The notes below the pieces were generated by a model that saw nothing but the letters and a program-made list of their open reading frames with translations, had not been told where the DNA came from and did no database searches. The translations under genes and the position numbers were made by a program. Shown piece after piece: positions 1 through 11,198 of a DNA stretch of 64,000 nucleotides. Source of the DNA: Siphonodentalium dalli (lineage: Eukaryota > Mollusca > Scaphopoda > Gadilida > Siphonodentaliidae); assembly GCA_032622095.1 (NCBI GenBank), contig CP136065.1, positions 213,570,151 through 213,634,150 of the forward strand, written 5' to 3'. The first letter of the stretch is position 1, and each line of letters starts with the position of its first letter.

Positions 1-450
1 ACGAAGTTGGGCACATCAGCTAGTTCCGTTAATAATATTAATTTCCTATTTCTATATTTCGCCATTTCGCTGCATTGTTTATTCCGCTATTTCCGTGTAT
101 TTCTTATTTCGATACTTCGCTATATTTGACATATTATGCGATATGGGATTAAATGATATCCTATATTCTGATATTCAATCGAACATCCCGTGCACGTGTT
201 ACTGAGATTGACTATCATTATATACCTCGTCGCGAACCCCGATTATATATTGTTTGCTATATAATCATTGGAGTATTGGCTGACCAGAGCAATAGTCATG
301 TACAGTGGCGTTTTAGAACGTTCCACGAATCTCTACTTTGCCTGTTAATTGAACATGTTGGTCAAAGTTGGGGTGAGATACCCCCAAATCCCTGTCGCCA
401 CGTCCCTGTCTTTACATTCCACGATTGTTATGTATTAAGTTTCAACTATA
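1..450. other. Stretch with no recognised gene
   Basis: AT-rich sequence. Bases ~30-130 hold a degenerate short repeat of the type TATTTCG/TATTTCC. An open frame runs through 153-491 on the plus strand, but its composition and lack of domain-like sequence give no reason to call it a gene. Confidence 0.5.
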
Positions 451-453
451 ATA

Positions 454-717
454 CTAAGCAATGTCATCTGATATGTCGACGACGACGATGATAATGGTGA
501 TGTCAGATGATGATGATTTTGATGACGATGATGGAGATTCGTAGTCGAACAATATCTGCGTTAGATGTGAGGTGTTTGTGGCTGGTGATATCAGGACATG
601 ACCAATAAGGTAAATCAACTGGATAACCTCCATCTTATCCGTGAAATTTCCATAACCCCGAGCTGTGGCAGGATCGTCTGCACATAATTTTGTCGTCGCC
701 CCCACAATTTGACTCAT
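454..717 (-). CDS. Possible first coding exon, unknown protein
   Basis: The minus strand reads 87 codons from an ATG at 717 to a stop at 454. The protein starts MSQIVGATTKLCADD and ends in a serine/aspartate/isoleucine stretch encoded by the GAT/GAC trinucleotide tract at 478-535. Residues 25-50 are hydrophobic and could form a short membrane segment or amphipathic helix. I recognise no family. In favour of a gene: an ATG start, a CACGTG-containing upstream region (see 715-800) and balanced codon use. Against: the low-complexity C-terminus, no clear GT donor inside the frame, and no continuation visible because the gene would run off the left edge. It may equally be a chance frame. Confidence 0.28.
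   Translation of the reverse strand: MSQIVGATTKLCADDPATARGYGNFTDKMEVIQLIYLIGHVLISPATNTSHLTQILFDYESPSSSSKSSSSDITIIIVVVDISDDIA
478..535. repeat. GAT/GAC trinucleotide-rich tract
   Basis: Imperfect (GAC)n and (GAT)n run. On the minus strand it would encode the Ser/Asp/Ile tail of the small open frame at 454-717. Confidence 0.8.
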
Positions 718-800
718 TTAATGATCGCACACGTGCGTGTCGATTGTTGAAAAGCGGCCACGTGACTCGTGAATCGTCGTGCGAACTTATACGTTCCCTT
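715..800 (-). promoter_or_regulatory. Possible promoter with E-box-like motifs
   Basis: Directly upstream of the minus-strand ATG at 717 lie an ACACGTGC motif (~729) and CCACGTGAC (~758), in a locally CG-rich stretch of an otherwise AT-rich region. CACGTG is the binding core of USF/MITF/MYC-type bHLH proteins. Promoter function is inference. Confidence 0.25.
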
Positions 801-906
801 ATATACGTTCTGGCTGTGACTCATGCAAACGGGATCGAATTTCATATCGCGATTCGGACAGCATAATTGTCCTTTCTGGGGACCAGGGAACTACTTCTTG
901 TCACTG

Positions 907-1113
907 AGTGGCGGCCATATATATTGGATCCATCCAGCCAAGTTCCGTGGTTTTAGTGATACATGTCAAAGTTCTGGAGTAGCATTTCCATATATGGAAG
1001 TCATGAATATTAAAAAGCTCCATATACGGAAAGCTACTCCAGAACTTTGACCCGTGGCACTAACACCACAGCACGGGACTGAATGGATGCGCATGGATCC
1101 AATATGGCCGCGA
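907..1113. mobile_element. Palindromic MITE, ~207 bp
   Basis: The ends are inverted copies: GCGGCCATATATATTGGATCC at ~908 pairs with GGATCCAATATGGCCGC ending ~1112. The inner arms also pair: TCAAAGTTCTGGAGTAGC at ~967 with GCTACTCCAGAACTTTGA at ~1033, around a short AT-rich centre. The plus-strand frame through it is a by-product of the palindrome. No clear target duplication was found. Confidence 0.7.
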
Positions 1114-1119
1114 TTTAGT

Positions 1120-1950
1120 GATTAAACTTATTCGAAGAGGACTTTCTTGATGCTGCTGAATGGCACGTCGAATGTGTACAATTTATTGTTGACAGTTGAA
1201 CTGGAAAATTGGCACGTGATCTTCTGGATGAAATGAAATAAATCATTGTGTTTTCTGGCGTGCTTTCGACTTCCCGTTAACGCTTAAATTGAAAACATAT
1301 ATTATGTAGGATATCTAGGACAGCGTTGTAACGCTAAATATTTAAATCGTTGATTTATTACAAATAAAAAAAAAAACAAACAAACATCCAAGTAACTTTG
1401 ACGAGAATTTGGTGTTTGTTGTGTGGGTGATATAGTGGGTAATACAGGGACCCATGCATGTGGTATGTTACGGCTTAGACGCCGCACATTCTGCTACTTT
1501 CCTGATATTATTTAAAAATGGATTTTCGTAAAATATGTACGGAACTATTTTGTTGATATTTTGTAGATGTTATTAAAGTAACACAAAATTTAAGACTCAT
1601 CATCAATCTGTTGGAAATTATAAACACATTTTCTATATTAATTCTATGACACGAACTCTCGTCAAATAATACTCAAATTCAATATTCAAAATTGAACTTT
1701 TTCACAATTTCAGTTTTCAGTCCTTCGCATTATATATATATAGTTTCAAAAAGTGGCTCGAGAGCTGCTCGGTCGGGGAAATCCAGGAAAGTTATGAATG
1801 ACTTTCTGAGGCATATTAAGACCGTTTAAATGAGTTTCACATAGTTATCCCACCTGTTTTGGTCACTGGGACGCATCGAAATCGAAGAATATCAGGCGCA
1901 GTTTGAAGCTTTATATAACCACCAAATTTGCACCATTTAAACTCATAACT
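1120..1950. other. Stretch with no recognised gene
   Basis: AT-rich single-copy-looking DNA with a poly-A-like run near 1366. No long open frame, RNA gene or repeat was recognised. Confidence 0.5.
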
Positions 1951-1957
1951 GGGGACA

Positions 1958-2062
1958 TGTCTCTATTCCGAATGTTCTCTATTACGATGGTTCTCTATTC
2001 CGAAGGTTTGCTATTCTGAAGGTTCTCTTCGCTATTCCGAAGGTTTTTGTTATTTTAAAGGT
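1958..2062. repeat. Short tandem repeat CTATTCCGAAGGTT
   Basis: Five or six imperfect copies of a 14-19 bp unit built on CTATTCCGAAGGTT(CT). Confidence 0.7.
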
Positions 2063-2177
2063 TAATTCTATGTTCTAAAGTATTGCGAGGTTTCTTTATC
2101 CCAAAGACTCTTTTTATGACGGAAACAACTTAAAACATTAAAACAATAAATGTGATTTGTTTTTGTTTTCGTGGGTT

Positions 2178-2903
2178 TCCATAATAGTGCAGCGGCCAAA
2201 TTGAAAAAGAGCTCTAGTTTTCGAGATACCCCTACCCACGGTAGAACAAGTTGTAACCAACTTTTTTTAAAGGAGAAATGTATACTCTTGACGAAAATGA
2301 TAGTGAAAAAAACGGAATTGGTTGTGGCTATTGTCAAATCGACGACGAACGATACCCACCAGTGACTTTTTCCAGAAATTAACGATTTTGGTAAAGCTGG
2401 CCATGTGGCTATGTCCTAACATATTTGCCAATATTGTTGGTGTTGAAATTACTATATTATACCATACCTCTACTTGATATGAAAAACGTTTTGGTTAATT
2501 TAGATTTTCCTGCCATTTGGAGCCGAAACATTTATTTTTTGCTGAAAATCGCTCTTTTTCACAAAAATATTATTTTTCAAACATTATAATTCAAATGGGT
2601 ATTGCTGTAATGCCAAAATATTTAATCCGTATGATGCAGCAGTTATATGCCAAGCATATGTAGAAAGAAGTTAACAGAAATTTAGAACGGTTTGCGAAAT
2701 AATGGATTTTAGCTACCCCTCTCCCAAACACATTTTTTTCTCGAAAAATTACATATTTTTGTTATGAACTTTACCAAATTTCCCAATTGATCATAATCGG
2801 ACCCAACATAACTCGTTTGCTGAAAATTGAGCCTGGGGACATTGCTAAGTGATTAAAGATGTGTTCGGGCTTCCAGACCACAAATTACAACAACAACAAC
2901 ACA
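2178..2903 (-). mobile_element. Left inverted arm of dispersed element
   Basis: This ~725-bp block is the reverse complement of 7409-8132. Landmarks shared in reverse: AATAGTGCAGCGGCC at 2184, TACCCACGGTAGAACAAG, GTTGGTGTTGAAATTACTA, TTTTCCTGCCATTTGGAG, ACCCCTCTCCCAAACAC, and GGCTTCCAGACC just before a (CAA)n run. The arms are clearly diverged. It carries no convincing coding sequence; the small open frames on both strands are unrelated to any family I know. Confidence 0.75.
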
Positions 2904-2904
2904 T

Positions 2905-3237
2905 TTGATTTACTATTTCCACAGTAAGTGTCGCATATCACAAGCCCAAAATTCTCGCTTAAGATTGAAATGCAATAGCTTGAACTATGACCTATTGAGT
3001 AATCACGTTAAAACGTCCCCTCTCTGTTATTGTGGCAAAATAGAAACAGCACATCATTACTTATTGGAGTGTCCTGAATGCAATGACCCTAGAACTGAAC
3101 TTCTATACGCCATACCGAATGTTATTTTTATCAGAAATACTGTTTTGTGTGATACACAGGAATTCAGTCATCGTAAAAATATTAAAATATTTGACGTAGT
3201 TCAAACATTTATCTCGAAAACAAAGCGATTTCCATAA
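2905..3237 (+). mobile_element. Non-LTR retrotransposon remnant (RT C-terminal zinc knuckle)
   Basis: The frame reads ...RLRLKCNSLNYDLLSNHV... followed by CYCGKIETAHHYLLECPECN. This is the layout of the cysteine/histidine zinc-binding region that follows reverse transcriptase in many LINE-like elements (a C-x-C-G motif, then HHYLLEC). Only about 105 codons remain. No reverse transcriptase or endonuclease lies upstream, so the copy is 5'-truncated, and it ends in a TAA. A short 3' tail and a (TC)n run follow and may mark the old 3' end. The frame has no proper ATG. Clade not assigned. Confidence 0.8.
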
Positions 3238-3437
3238 ATCTGTCATTTGTGGAAACTTCGTGAAAAGCATTGAAGCCCTGCTGAACGCGAAATTTACCCC
3301 CACCAGATCGTCTGTCATCTCACGGCGACGGACATATCAATGACGTATATAAGCAACATTATTTGTATATCATTGTATCTAATCAGCTCCAACGAAATGA
3401 TATGTATATCATTGTATCCAATCAGCTCAAAATATAT

Positions 3438-3439
<2 letters not shown>

Positions 3440-3510
<71 letters not shown>

Positions 3511-3533
3511 ACTCTCTCTCACTCTCTCTCTCC
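3440..3533. repeat. (TC)n microsatellite
   Basis: About 35 uninterrupted TC dinucleotides followed by interrupted CTCTCTCA units. Serine/leucine-rich frames read through it are artefacts. Confidence 0.97.
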
Positions 3534-3539
3534 CTCCCA

Positions 3540-6500
3540 TATAAATTGTTTATCTCCTAAAGGAACTACCTTATATATGCACACAGCCTCAGTTAAAACT
3601 GGGGCTGTATCCCTCGAGTTCGTGGTGTTTTCGTGAATTAAAATAGCGTATGTGTCACATAAACAGTTAAAAATACATCTTTGTTATTTGCCAGCCGCTT
3701 TTTGTAAAGTATCACATGCTATTGGAAACCAATACAGCCTTATATATCGTATAGTGTCGGATAGAATAGCCATTCGGCCACAATATTGAGAGCATAATCC
3801 CTTAAGTACATGATGTGTTCAAGACTTCAAATAGGGTAGTGGTACATAAAACAGTGAACATTTGCCAGCCGCTTGTTGTGAAGTGGCACACGGTGCAGAC
3901 TTTCGGGAACCAACACATGTGTATATTCTGATAAAAAATAACCTCTGGTCAAACCCTCGGTTAATATTGAGATCATATAATTTCAGCATGTGGCGTCTTC
4001 AAGACTTCAAAGTAGGGCGTCCGGGGGGGGGGGGGGCGGGGTGAAAAAAAATGGGTGGGTGGTCAAAGCCACCAACAAGCAATTTTTTCCGCAACTAAAA
4101 CAAAAAAATTCCTGCTTGTTTTTTAGTGTTTTGGCAATGAGTTGGGCTTCAAAACCACTTTGAATGAGAGAAATAATGTAATTCTAACTGGTAAACTGAC
4201 TGCAGGCAGTTATCGTGTTGCAAATTTTGAAATCCAAGATGGCCACTGGCAGCCATGTTTTTTTTGGCCGAATGACCTCAAAATGACTCATTCCTATTTA
4301 CTTGTCCATGTTAACATCCATGATAAATAGTATGCACAGAAATTCATATACAGCTGTTTACAGTGAATTCCCCCCGCAAATCTCTGTTTTAGTGCTAAAA
4401 GGGGGGGGGTGGGTGTCAAAAAATGGTCGGAAAAAACTGCCGAAAAAAATTTGGCGGTGGGGGTGGGTGGGTAAAAAAAATGATCGAAAGGGAAAAAATG
4501 CCATACGTGCCTGAATTTTTTTTCCGACCCCCCCCCCCCTGGGGCGTCCTCAAAATTGTGCCTTTCTTATTTTCCAGCCACTTTTCGTTAAGTGCTCATT
4601 CTTTCTGAACCCATCTATATAAATTGTGTACATCCTTATACAACTCTCCATTGCCCATACACCCAGTCAATGAGGATACCGTTCCAGTTCATGGTGTGTT
4701 TTAGTCTTCAAATTGTGTAGGGGTAATAACAACAGTGAAACATCGCATTATTTATTTTCCAGTCGCTTTTTGCAAAGTGTCCCTGACTGTCGGGTACCAA
4801 CCCGTATCTATAACAATTCTCTATTTCCTGATAGAATAGCCATTTGATATTGACAGTTCGTGGTGGGTTCAATTATTTACACGGGGTAGAGGTCCATTAT
4901 AATTCGCCTTTATCGTGTAAGGTGCCACGGTGTTCTCGCGAACGGTTGGTTCGCGAGAGCATTGCATTTTTTTCTGACAGAACAGCCATTCGGCCACAAT
5001 ATCTGGTGATATTGATAACATATACATTCAGCTAGTGGTGTGTTCAAGACTTCAAATAGGGATTGGAGTCCCCTGAGACAGTGAAAATTAGCCCTTTTCG
5101 TTTGCCGGCCGCTTGTTGTAAAGTGCCATAGGCTTTCGGGAACCATGTCATCTATAACACATTCGTATTTCCGGATAATACTACCATTTGTCCACGCCCT
5201 CATTGAGAGCATATTATTTGTTTAAGACTTCAAGTGGAATAGTGGGGTCCTCAAAACATAGAAAATTCGCCTTTCGTGTTTGCTAGCCGCTTTTTGTAAA
5301 GTGCGCCAGGATTTCGGGGGAACCAAACCACCCATATCAATTGATAATTCCGTGATAGCGCTGCCTTTTGTTCACAAACTCAGCTAAGAATGAGAGCATA
5401 TAACTTCAGTTCATGCTGTGTTCAAGATATTAAATAGGTTAAGGGGTCTCCCAAAACAGTGAGTATTCGCCTGTCTCATTACCAACCGCTGTTTGTAAAG
5501 TGACCCAGACATTCAGGAACCAACCCATCCATACAGTATGTGAATATCTTGATATAGTGTCCATTTCTCTACACTCTCAGTTAATATTGGGTGCATACAC
5601 TTTTACCCTTTCAGTTCATGGTGTGCTCAAGACTTCAAATGGGGTAGTGTGGCCTCAAAACTAAGAAAATTCACATTTCGTATTTGCAAGCCGTCTTTTG
5701 TAAAGTGCCCCAGGATTTCGGGAACCAAAAACACCCATATAAATTGTATATAATAGACGATAGAACTACCTTTCGTTTTAAGTTAATATTGAGAGCATAT
5801 ATATAGCTTCAGTTCTGTGTGTGCTCAAGAGTTCAAATAGGTTATGGGTACCCAAAACATTGGGAATTCGCCTTTCTCGTTTGCTAGCCACTTTTTGTAA
5901 AGTGTCCCCGGCATTCGAAACAAAACCACCCATTAAAGATGTGTATTTCCTGAATTACCTACCATTTGTCCACACCCTCCGTTAATATTGAGAGCATATC
6001 AGTTCAATTCGTGGTGTGTTTAAGACCTTAAATGGGGTAGGGTGCTCAAAGAAAATTCAACTTTCGTATTTGCCAGCCGCCTTTTGAAAAGTACCCTAGG
6101 ATTTTGGGAACCAAACTAACATATTGTCCTTTAATAATAAAAGAATATATATTTGGCGCATGGTGTGTTCAAGGTTTAAATTTGCGTATAAAGGTCCCAC
6201 AAAACAAAACAATATTCGCCTTTGGCGTTTGCCATCCGATTTTTGTAAAGTGCCAAAGGCTTTCGGAAACCAACCCGACCATACACATTGTGTAAGTCCT
6301 GATATTACTACCCTTTGCCCACATCCTCAGTCAATATTTAGAGCAATCCTTTCAGTTCGTGGTTTGTTCAACGTTACTTCAAGTCTTCAATTGTGTAGGG
6401 GGGTCCTCAAAACAAAGCAATTCGTCTTTCTTATTTATCAGCCGTTTTGTGTAAAGCGACACAGGTACAAGCCACCCACATAAATTATGTATTCTCTGAT

Positions 6501-6820
6501 AGCACTACCTTCCTGTCACACTCTCTGTTAATATATAGAGCATATAGCTTCAGTTCGTATTATGTTCAAGACTTTAATTATATCGGGTAGTGTGTTCTCG
6601 AAAAATAGAAAATTCGCCTTTCATATTTTCCACGCAGCAGCGTTTTGTAAAGTGCCACACTATTTCGGGAACCAACACACCCATAAACATTGTCTATTTC
6701 ATTATATAACTATCCTTTGGTAACACCCTCAGTTAATATTGAGATTATATTCTTTCAGTTCGTGGTGTGTTCAAGACTTCTAATATTGTAGGGGGACCTC
6801 AAAACATAGAACATATTTGA
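3540..6820. repeat. Degenerate ~195-bp satellite, about 15 monomers
   Basis: The same sentence recurs with heavy divergence: (CC)AGCCGCTTTTTGTAAAGTG, then TTTCGGGAACCAACCCA, a short AT stretch, CACCCTCAGTTAATATTGAG, GTTCGTGGTGTGTTCAAGAC and TCAAAACA-GAAAATTCGCC. Anchor copies of the CCGCTTTTTGTAAAGTG element sit near 3695, 3870, 4760, 5108, 5286, 5486, 5688, 5885, 6076, 6235, 6440 and 6635, giving a spacing of roughly 165-205 bp. The array is interrupted at ~4020-4555 by a G-rich repeat. Open frames inside it (for example 6104-6483) are non-coding. Confidence 0.85.
4015..4555. repeat. Repeat bounded by G/C homopolymers, inserted in satellite
   Basis: Contains a 14-G run at 4023-4036, a 9-G run at 4401-4409 and a 12-C run at 4528-4539. 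The segment 4385-4550 (GTGGGTGTCAAAAAATGG ... ATACGTGCCTGAAT ... TTTCCGACCCCC) is a diverged relative of 34737-34925, and in reverse of ~30400-30450. Confidence 0.65.
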
Positions 6821-7019
6821 ACTAACGTTTGCTACCTTGGTCAGACTAGTTTATGAGATATAAAATACAATATCCATTGTTTCTATGTTTTGGTCGATTT
6901 AGAGGGGCTCTAACAATCACTATGGCAGCAACAATATTTTTATTCTGTATATTTTAGTCTATATTATATGTCGTTTAGAACAAATACTTTAGTTGTATAT
7001 AAAGTCTAAAATAAAATTG

Positions 7020-7408
7020 CATGCATGTTATAAATAGCATGTGTTGTTGTTGTTGTTGTAACTGGGGTTTGGAAGAATGAAGACATCTCTAACCACGCTC
7101 GCGGTGTCTACGGACCAGGTTTTCGTCACATGAATCATGATCTGATGCACATTAGAATCATTTAGAAAAGTTTGTGTTGTCGTTAACATAAATATGTATT
7201 TTTTTCTACCAAAACGCGTTCGGGGGAGCGGTACCTAAATCCAATATCTGGAAAACCATTCACAATTTTTGTAAAATTCTTTCTTCTTGTGATGTCCAGA
7301 TAACTACTGAGCCATATCAATTATATAGTTGGTCATGTGTTCTTTATAACAAATATTTTAGTACTATAAAATCGATGTTATTGCATGAAGAATTGCCTGT
7401 TATCAATA
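7020..7408 (+). mobile_element. Truncated extra copy of the inverted-arm element
   Basis: The block starting TGTTGTTGTTGTTGTAACTGGGG and containing GCGTTCGGGGGAGCGG repeats the first ~350 bp of the element that begins again at 7409. It is a head-to-tail partial duplicate, clearly diverged. Confidence 0.65.
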
Positions 7409-8132
7409 AAATATGTTGTTGTTGTAGCTGGGGGTCTGGAAGCCTGAACACATCTGTAATCAATTAAACGGTATCTATGGACAAAACTTTCAGTACAAGA
7501 TTCATATTGGATCCCATTAAGATCAATTAGAAAATGTTTGTAAAGTCGTTATCAAAAATATGTATTTTTTCGAAAAAAAACGTGTTTGGGGGAGGGGTAG
7601 CTAAAATCCAGTATCTCGCAAACCGTTCAAAATTGCTGTTAACTTCTTTCTACATATGGTTGTCAGATAACTACTACACCATATGGAATAAATATTTCGG
7701 CATTATTGCAATATCTGTTTGAATGATAATGTTTGAAAAATAATATGTTTGTGAAAAAAGGGCGATTTTTCAGCAAAAAATAAATGTTTTGGCTCTAAAT
7801 GGCAGGAAAATCTAAATTAACCAACTCTTTTTGCATTTCAAATAGAGATATGGTATGATGTAGTAATTTTAACACCAACAATGTGGGCAAATAATTTAGG
7901 ATGTAGCCGCAGGGCTCGCTTTAACAAAATCTTTAATTTCTGGAAAAATCACTGGTGGGTATCAATCATCGTCGATTTGACAATAGCCACCACCAATTCC
8001 GTTATTTTTCACTATCATTTTCGTCCACAGTATATATTTTTCCTTCAAAAAAATTTGGTTTCAACTTGTTCTACCGTGGGTAGGGGTACCCGATCACTTT
8101 TGGCGTTTGGCCGCTGCAGTGCTGCACTATAA
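7409..8132 (+). mobile_element. Right inverted arm of dispersed element
   Basis: Inverted partner of 2178-2903. It begins ATGTTGTTGTTGTAGCTGGG, contains GTGTTTGGGGGAGGGGTAGC and ends near GGCCGCTGCAGTGCTGCACT. The small frames at 7534 and 7881 lie in the element and match no protein family I know. Confidence 0.75.
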
Positions 8133-8375
8133 TATTTAATGTCATTACATACGACGTTATTTCTCAATACATATTTACGTTACGTAATATAATATAAATA
8201 TATTCAATAAACGAGATAAATAATGCAAATAATAAATACATAGATATATAAATAAACATGTAATACATAAAAATGCATCACACGAATAATGTAAACGGCT
8301 CTGTTGTATATAATTAATTCAAAACACACTTATGTGCGTTGTATATACTTATATACGTTTCTATGAAAGGGAGAC

Positions 8376-8530
8376 TCTACTCAAATGTTGTTGTTGGTTT
8401 CTATATTCTCTGAGTATATTTGTGTATTTTTCACTTATTCCTAACGCAAATTCATTCATTTGTTGTATATTTTCCATTGAATACAGTAGGAGATGGCCCC
8501 ATAAATGGCTGGATTTAAATCAAGAAATAT
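8376..8530. repeat. Relic of TTAA-family MITEs
   Basis: ATGTTGTTGTTGGTTTCTAT matches the left part of the element at 22627, and GGAGATGGCCCCATAAATGG matches the right part of the element at 9453. Looks like a rearranged remnant. Confidence 0.5.
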
Positions 8531-8989
8531 CAACAATCAACAAATATTCCCTCGTCCAAGGACACGCGTAAAATTTACTGCGCGCATTGGTGGAATAACA
8601 CTAATTTATCCTATCCGTCGTTGCGGCATAATGTTCCGTTTCATAAACAGCGATCCGTGAGATTAAAATATCGAAGATAAACGCGGGGAAGGAAAAACAG
8701 TTGTTGTCAATTTGTTTAGGGTCCATACTATTGCGACTCAGTTAACCGTGACTGCCATCATTATCAACGTTCCCGTTCACCTGAAGCTGAGGTTTACTTG
8801 ACTGAAGGTAAGTGAGAGACTGTCACAAAACTGAGCGTGAACTTTTGATCTTAGTTGTCTTCCCACGTGAGATGATAATATAAGTTCTTCTTTCAAAGTA
8901 GAGTTATCCAACTTAGATCATTGTCTTATCGCTGACATCGTGTACATGTTCGTAATTAAATCTATCATTTTTTATTTAAGCGTTTTGTA

Positions 8990-8995
8990 AGATAC
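8990..8995. repeat. Target-site duplication (left), AGATAC
   Basis: AGATAC immediately precedes the left terminal inverted repeat of the foldback element and is repeated exactly at 11544-11549. Confidence 0.8.
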
Positions 8996-9045
8996 TATGG
9001 AAGCGTATTAGTGCCACATAAAAATAAAAATTTGGGTCCCAGTAT

Positions 9046-9318
9046 GTCTTAATTAGGAGATAGTAAGTCCTAATTAGGAGATAGTAAGTCCTAATTAGGA
9101 GATAGTAAGTCCTAATTAGGAGATAGTATCTCCTAATTAGGACTTAGTATCTCCTAATTAGGACTTAGTATCTCCTAATTAGGAGATACTATCTCCTAAT
9201 TAGGACTTAGTATCTCCTAATTAGGAGATAGTATCTCCTAATTAGGACTTATTATCTCCTAATTAGGAGATATTTATCTCCTAATTAGGACTTAGTATCT
9301 CCTAATTAGGACTTAGTA
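9046..9318. repeat. Left palindromic subrepeat array
   Basis: About 13 units of a ~20-bp repeat around CTCCTAATTAGGAG or its variants TCCTAATTAGGA, separated by AGTATCTC, AGTAAGTC or AGATAGTA. The first half mostly reads GAGATAGTAAGTCC and the second half CTCCTAATTAGGACTTAGTA, so the array changes polarity near 9130. Confidence 0.95.
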
Positions 9319-9452
9319 AAAGAACTCAACACCAGTTAGCGGTCATTTTCATTCCCATCCATCGCTCAGAGTCGCCGCCCAGAGAAAGGACGTGCCCTCT
9401 TTGAGTGACGGTTGATTTTTCTGTCGGGCTTGGCTGGACATGGATAGCTTAA

Positions 9453-9793
9453 AGGGGACTGTACACTAAATCCGACAATTTGTGTGACCATCTCCGTTTA
9501 TACTCAACAGAGTTTATGCAACAAATGAATGAATTTGAGACATGTATTAGTGCAAAATACACTCGTGTGCTCTATGAACGAATAAAATAACATGGTAATT
9601 ATAATGAAAATTTATTTATGACTCCAGCCGTTTATTAATTTCCATTATAATTACCATGTTGTTTGCATCATTCGTAGAACACACGAGTGTACTTTGCGCT
9701 AATCCATGGCTCAAATTCATTCAATCAAATATATTATGTTGAGTATAAAAGGAGATGGTCTCATAAATAGCTGGATTTAGTGTACAGTACCCT
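9453..9793. mobile_element. TTAA-flanked palindromic MITE (341 bp)
   Basis: The ends are AGGGGACTGTACACTAAATCC and its inverse GGATTTAGTGTACAGTACCCT, with TTAA directly outside each end (9449-9452 and 9794-9797). The arms pair over most of their length. Same termini as the elements at 22627, 62582 and, degraded, 53500. The TTAA duplication suggests mobilisation by a piggyBac-type transposase; that assignment is inference. It is nested inside the foldback element. Confidence 0.8.
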
Positions 9794-10246
9794 TTAATCC
9801 CCAGCCATGTCTCGCACGAGGTGAACTCTTTCCAGTCGGTGCATTGTGTCCATGGACCAATCATGACCATACGTACAAATGCAGGCTGACTTGAAGTGGT
9901 TTTGCAGTAACAGGTCACACCAGTATCAACAGTGGCCTGATAGGGTATGATATACCTCTGGTAGGGCCAACAGGAAACCACCCTCAGGGGGCATCAATAC
10001 CACTCGAGGGAAGAAGAAAAAGAACAAGTGAAACACAGAAACAGTATACAGAATTAGGGGGAAAAGCGAAAAATAAAAGAAGTACAAAAAGTTTAGATCA
10101 TTTTCCCATCATTTTTCATTGTTATATCACCATTAATAACACCCAACATCATTCCTAAGTAGGTCGTGGGGGGGGGCATACTGCCCTTCCAAATCCTCCC
10201 GGGCCCCAATCCCAAACTCCCAATAAACGGTTCGCGGTCATTTAGA

Positions 10247-10697
10247 GGTTACACTGGTGTAAATAAGGTTCGGAGAGACCTCTAGCGGATGCGGGAGGAA
10301 TATATAGGAGAGAATAAAATAGACACTGGGCCCTGATTGGTCAATAGCCTTGTGTGCTTTTTGCATAAAAAAATCATCACACCTCTTCCCTATGATTTCC
10401 CATAGGTAAGATAGCCATTGGCACAGGAATTAACCCTTTGTAGTGAAGTTTGAATTTGTTGGTGTGGTCTAAAATATGACAGTATTTTTTTATGCGGATC
10501 TGACACTAGTTACGAAAACACAAGATTTAAAGGCGAATTCCCTGTTAGACAGATATGATTTTTTTGTGTAAAAAGTTTCCCGAAATGTCAATTTTTCAGA
10601 TTAAAAAAAAAAATTGGACCCATGGTTCATATAGCCAACAGCATACGCTAAAACGTTAGCACTGAGGCCTATGGAAAACATTTACACCAGTGTAACC
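10247..10697. mobile_element. MITE with 19-bp TIR and TTAGA duplication
   Basis: Starts GGTTACACTGGTGTAAAT and ends ATTTACACCAGTGTAACC. TTAGA sits on both sides (10242-10246 and 10698-10702). No coding capacity. Nested in the foldback element, so it inserted later. Confidence 0.8.
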
Positions 10698-11009
10698 TTA
10701 GACCCACTCACATAATTATTGTATTCATTCGTTTGCAACTCTACTTCAATTTGGGGCTGAGTTATAAATACATCGTCCAATGTTTGTCTAATTTACACGG
10801 AAATTGCAAATATCTCTACGTACTGTTAAGCGTAAACTGAAAATGAAATGAAATTATTTTGGCATATAAACAGGTGACATAAAATTATCTCTGGATAGTC
10901 ACTGGTATATACATATACTCTACGTCGTGGATTAACTATATGATACATACATCTGGCCCTGTAACATAACTTTGTCATATATATATAATAAAATGACAGC
11001 GGCGGATTG

Positions 11010-11100
11010 GGGTATGGGGTGGCTAACTCCGGGATTCTCGAAAAGGCCCATAGGTCCTTTCCCTAATCCCTCATTTTAAGCCTTTAATTTTGAAAACAAG
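11010..11100. mobile_element. Fragment of the 18.0-kb retroelement 3' end
   Basis: GGGTGGCTAACTCCGGGATT, TCGAAAAGGCCCATAGG and TAATCCCTCATTTTAAGCC match 18054-18125 with moderate divergence. On that element this is the 3' end, so this looks like a truncated copy. Confidence 0.6.
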
Positions 11101-11198
11101 GGCGAAAGGCATGCATGATAACGAACGGAGCGATGCGACCGTTAGCCGAGTGATCCGGAGATGAATCTGACCACGAACATGTTGAGTTCTTTATATGT

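Noticed and set aside
3340-3636. Leu/Ser-rich frames over the (TC)n run
   Set aside because: Simple-sequence artefact.
9046-9318. CRISPR-like array of palindromic repeats
   Set aside because: No unique spacers; linkers are themselves repeated and the array is a transposon terminus.
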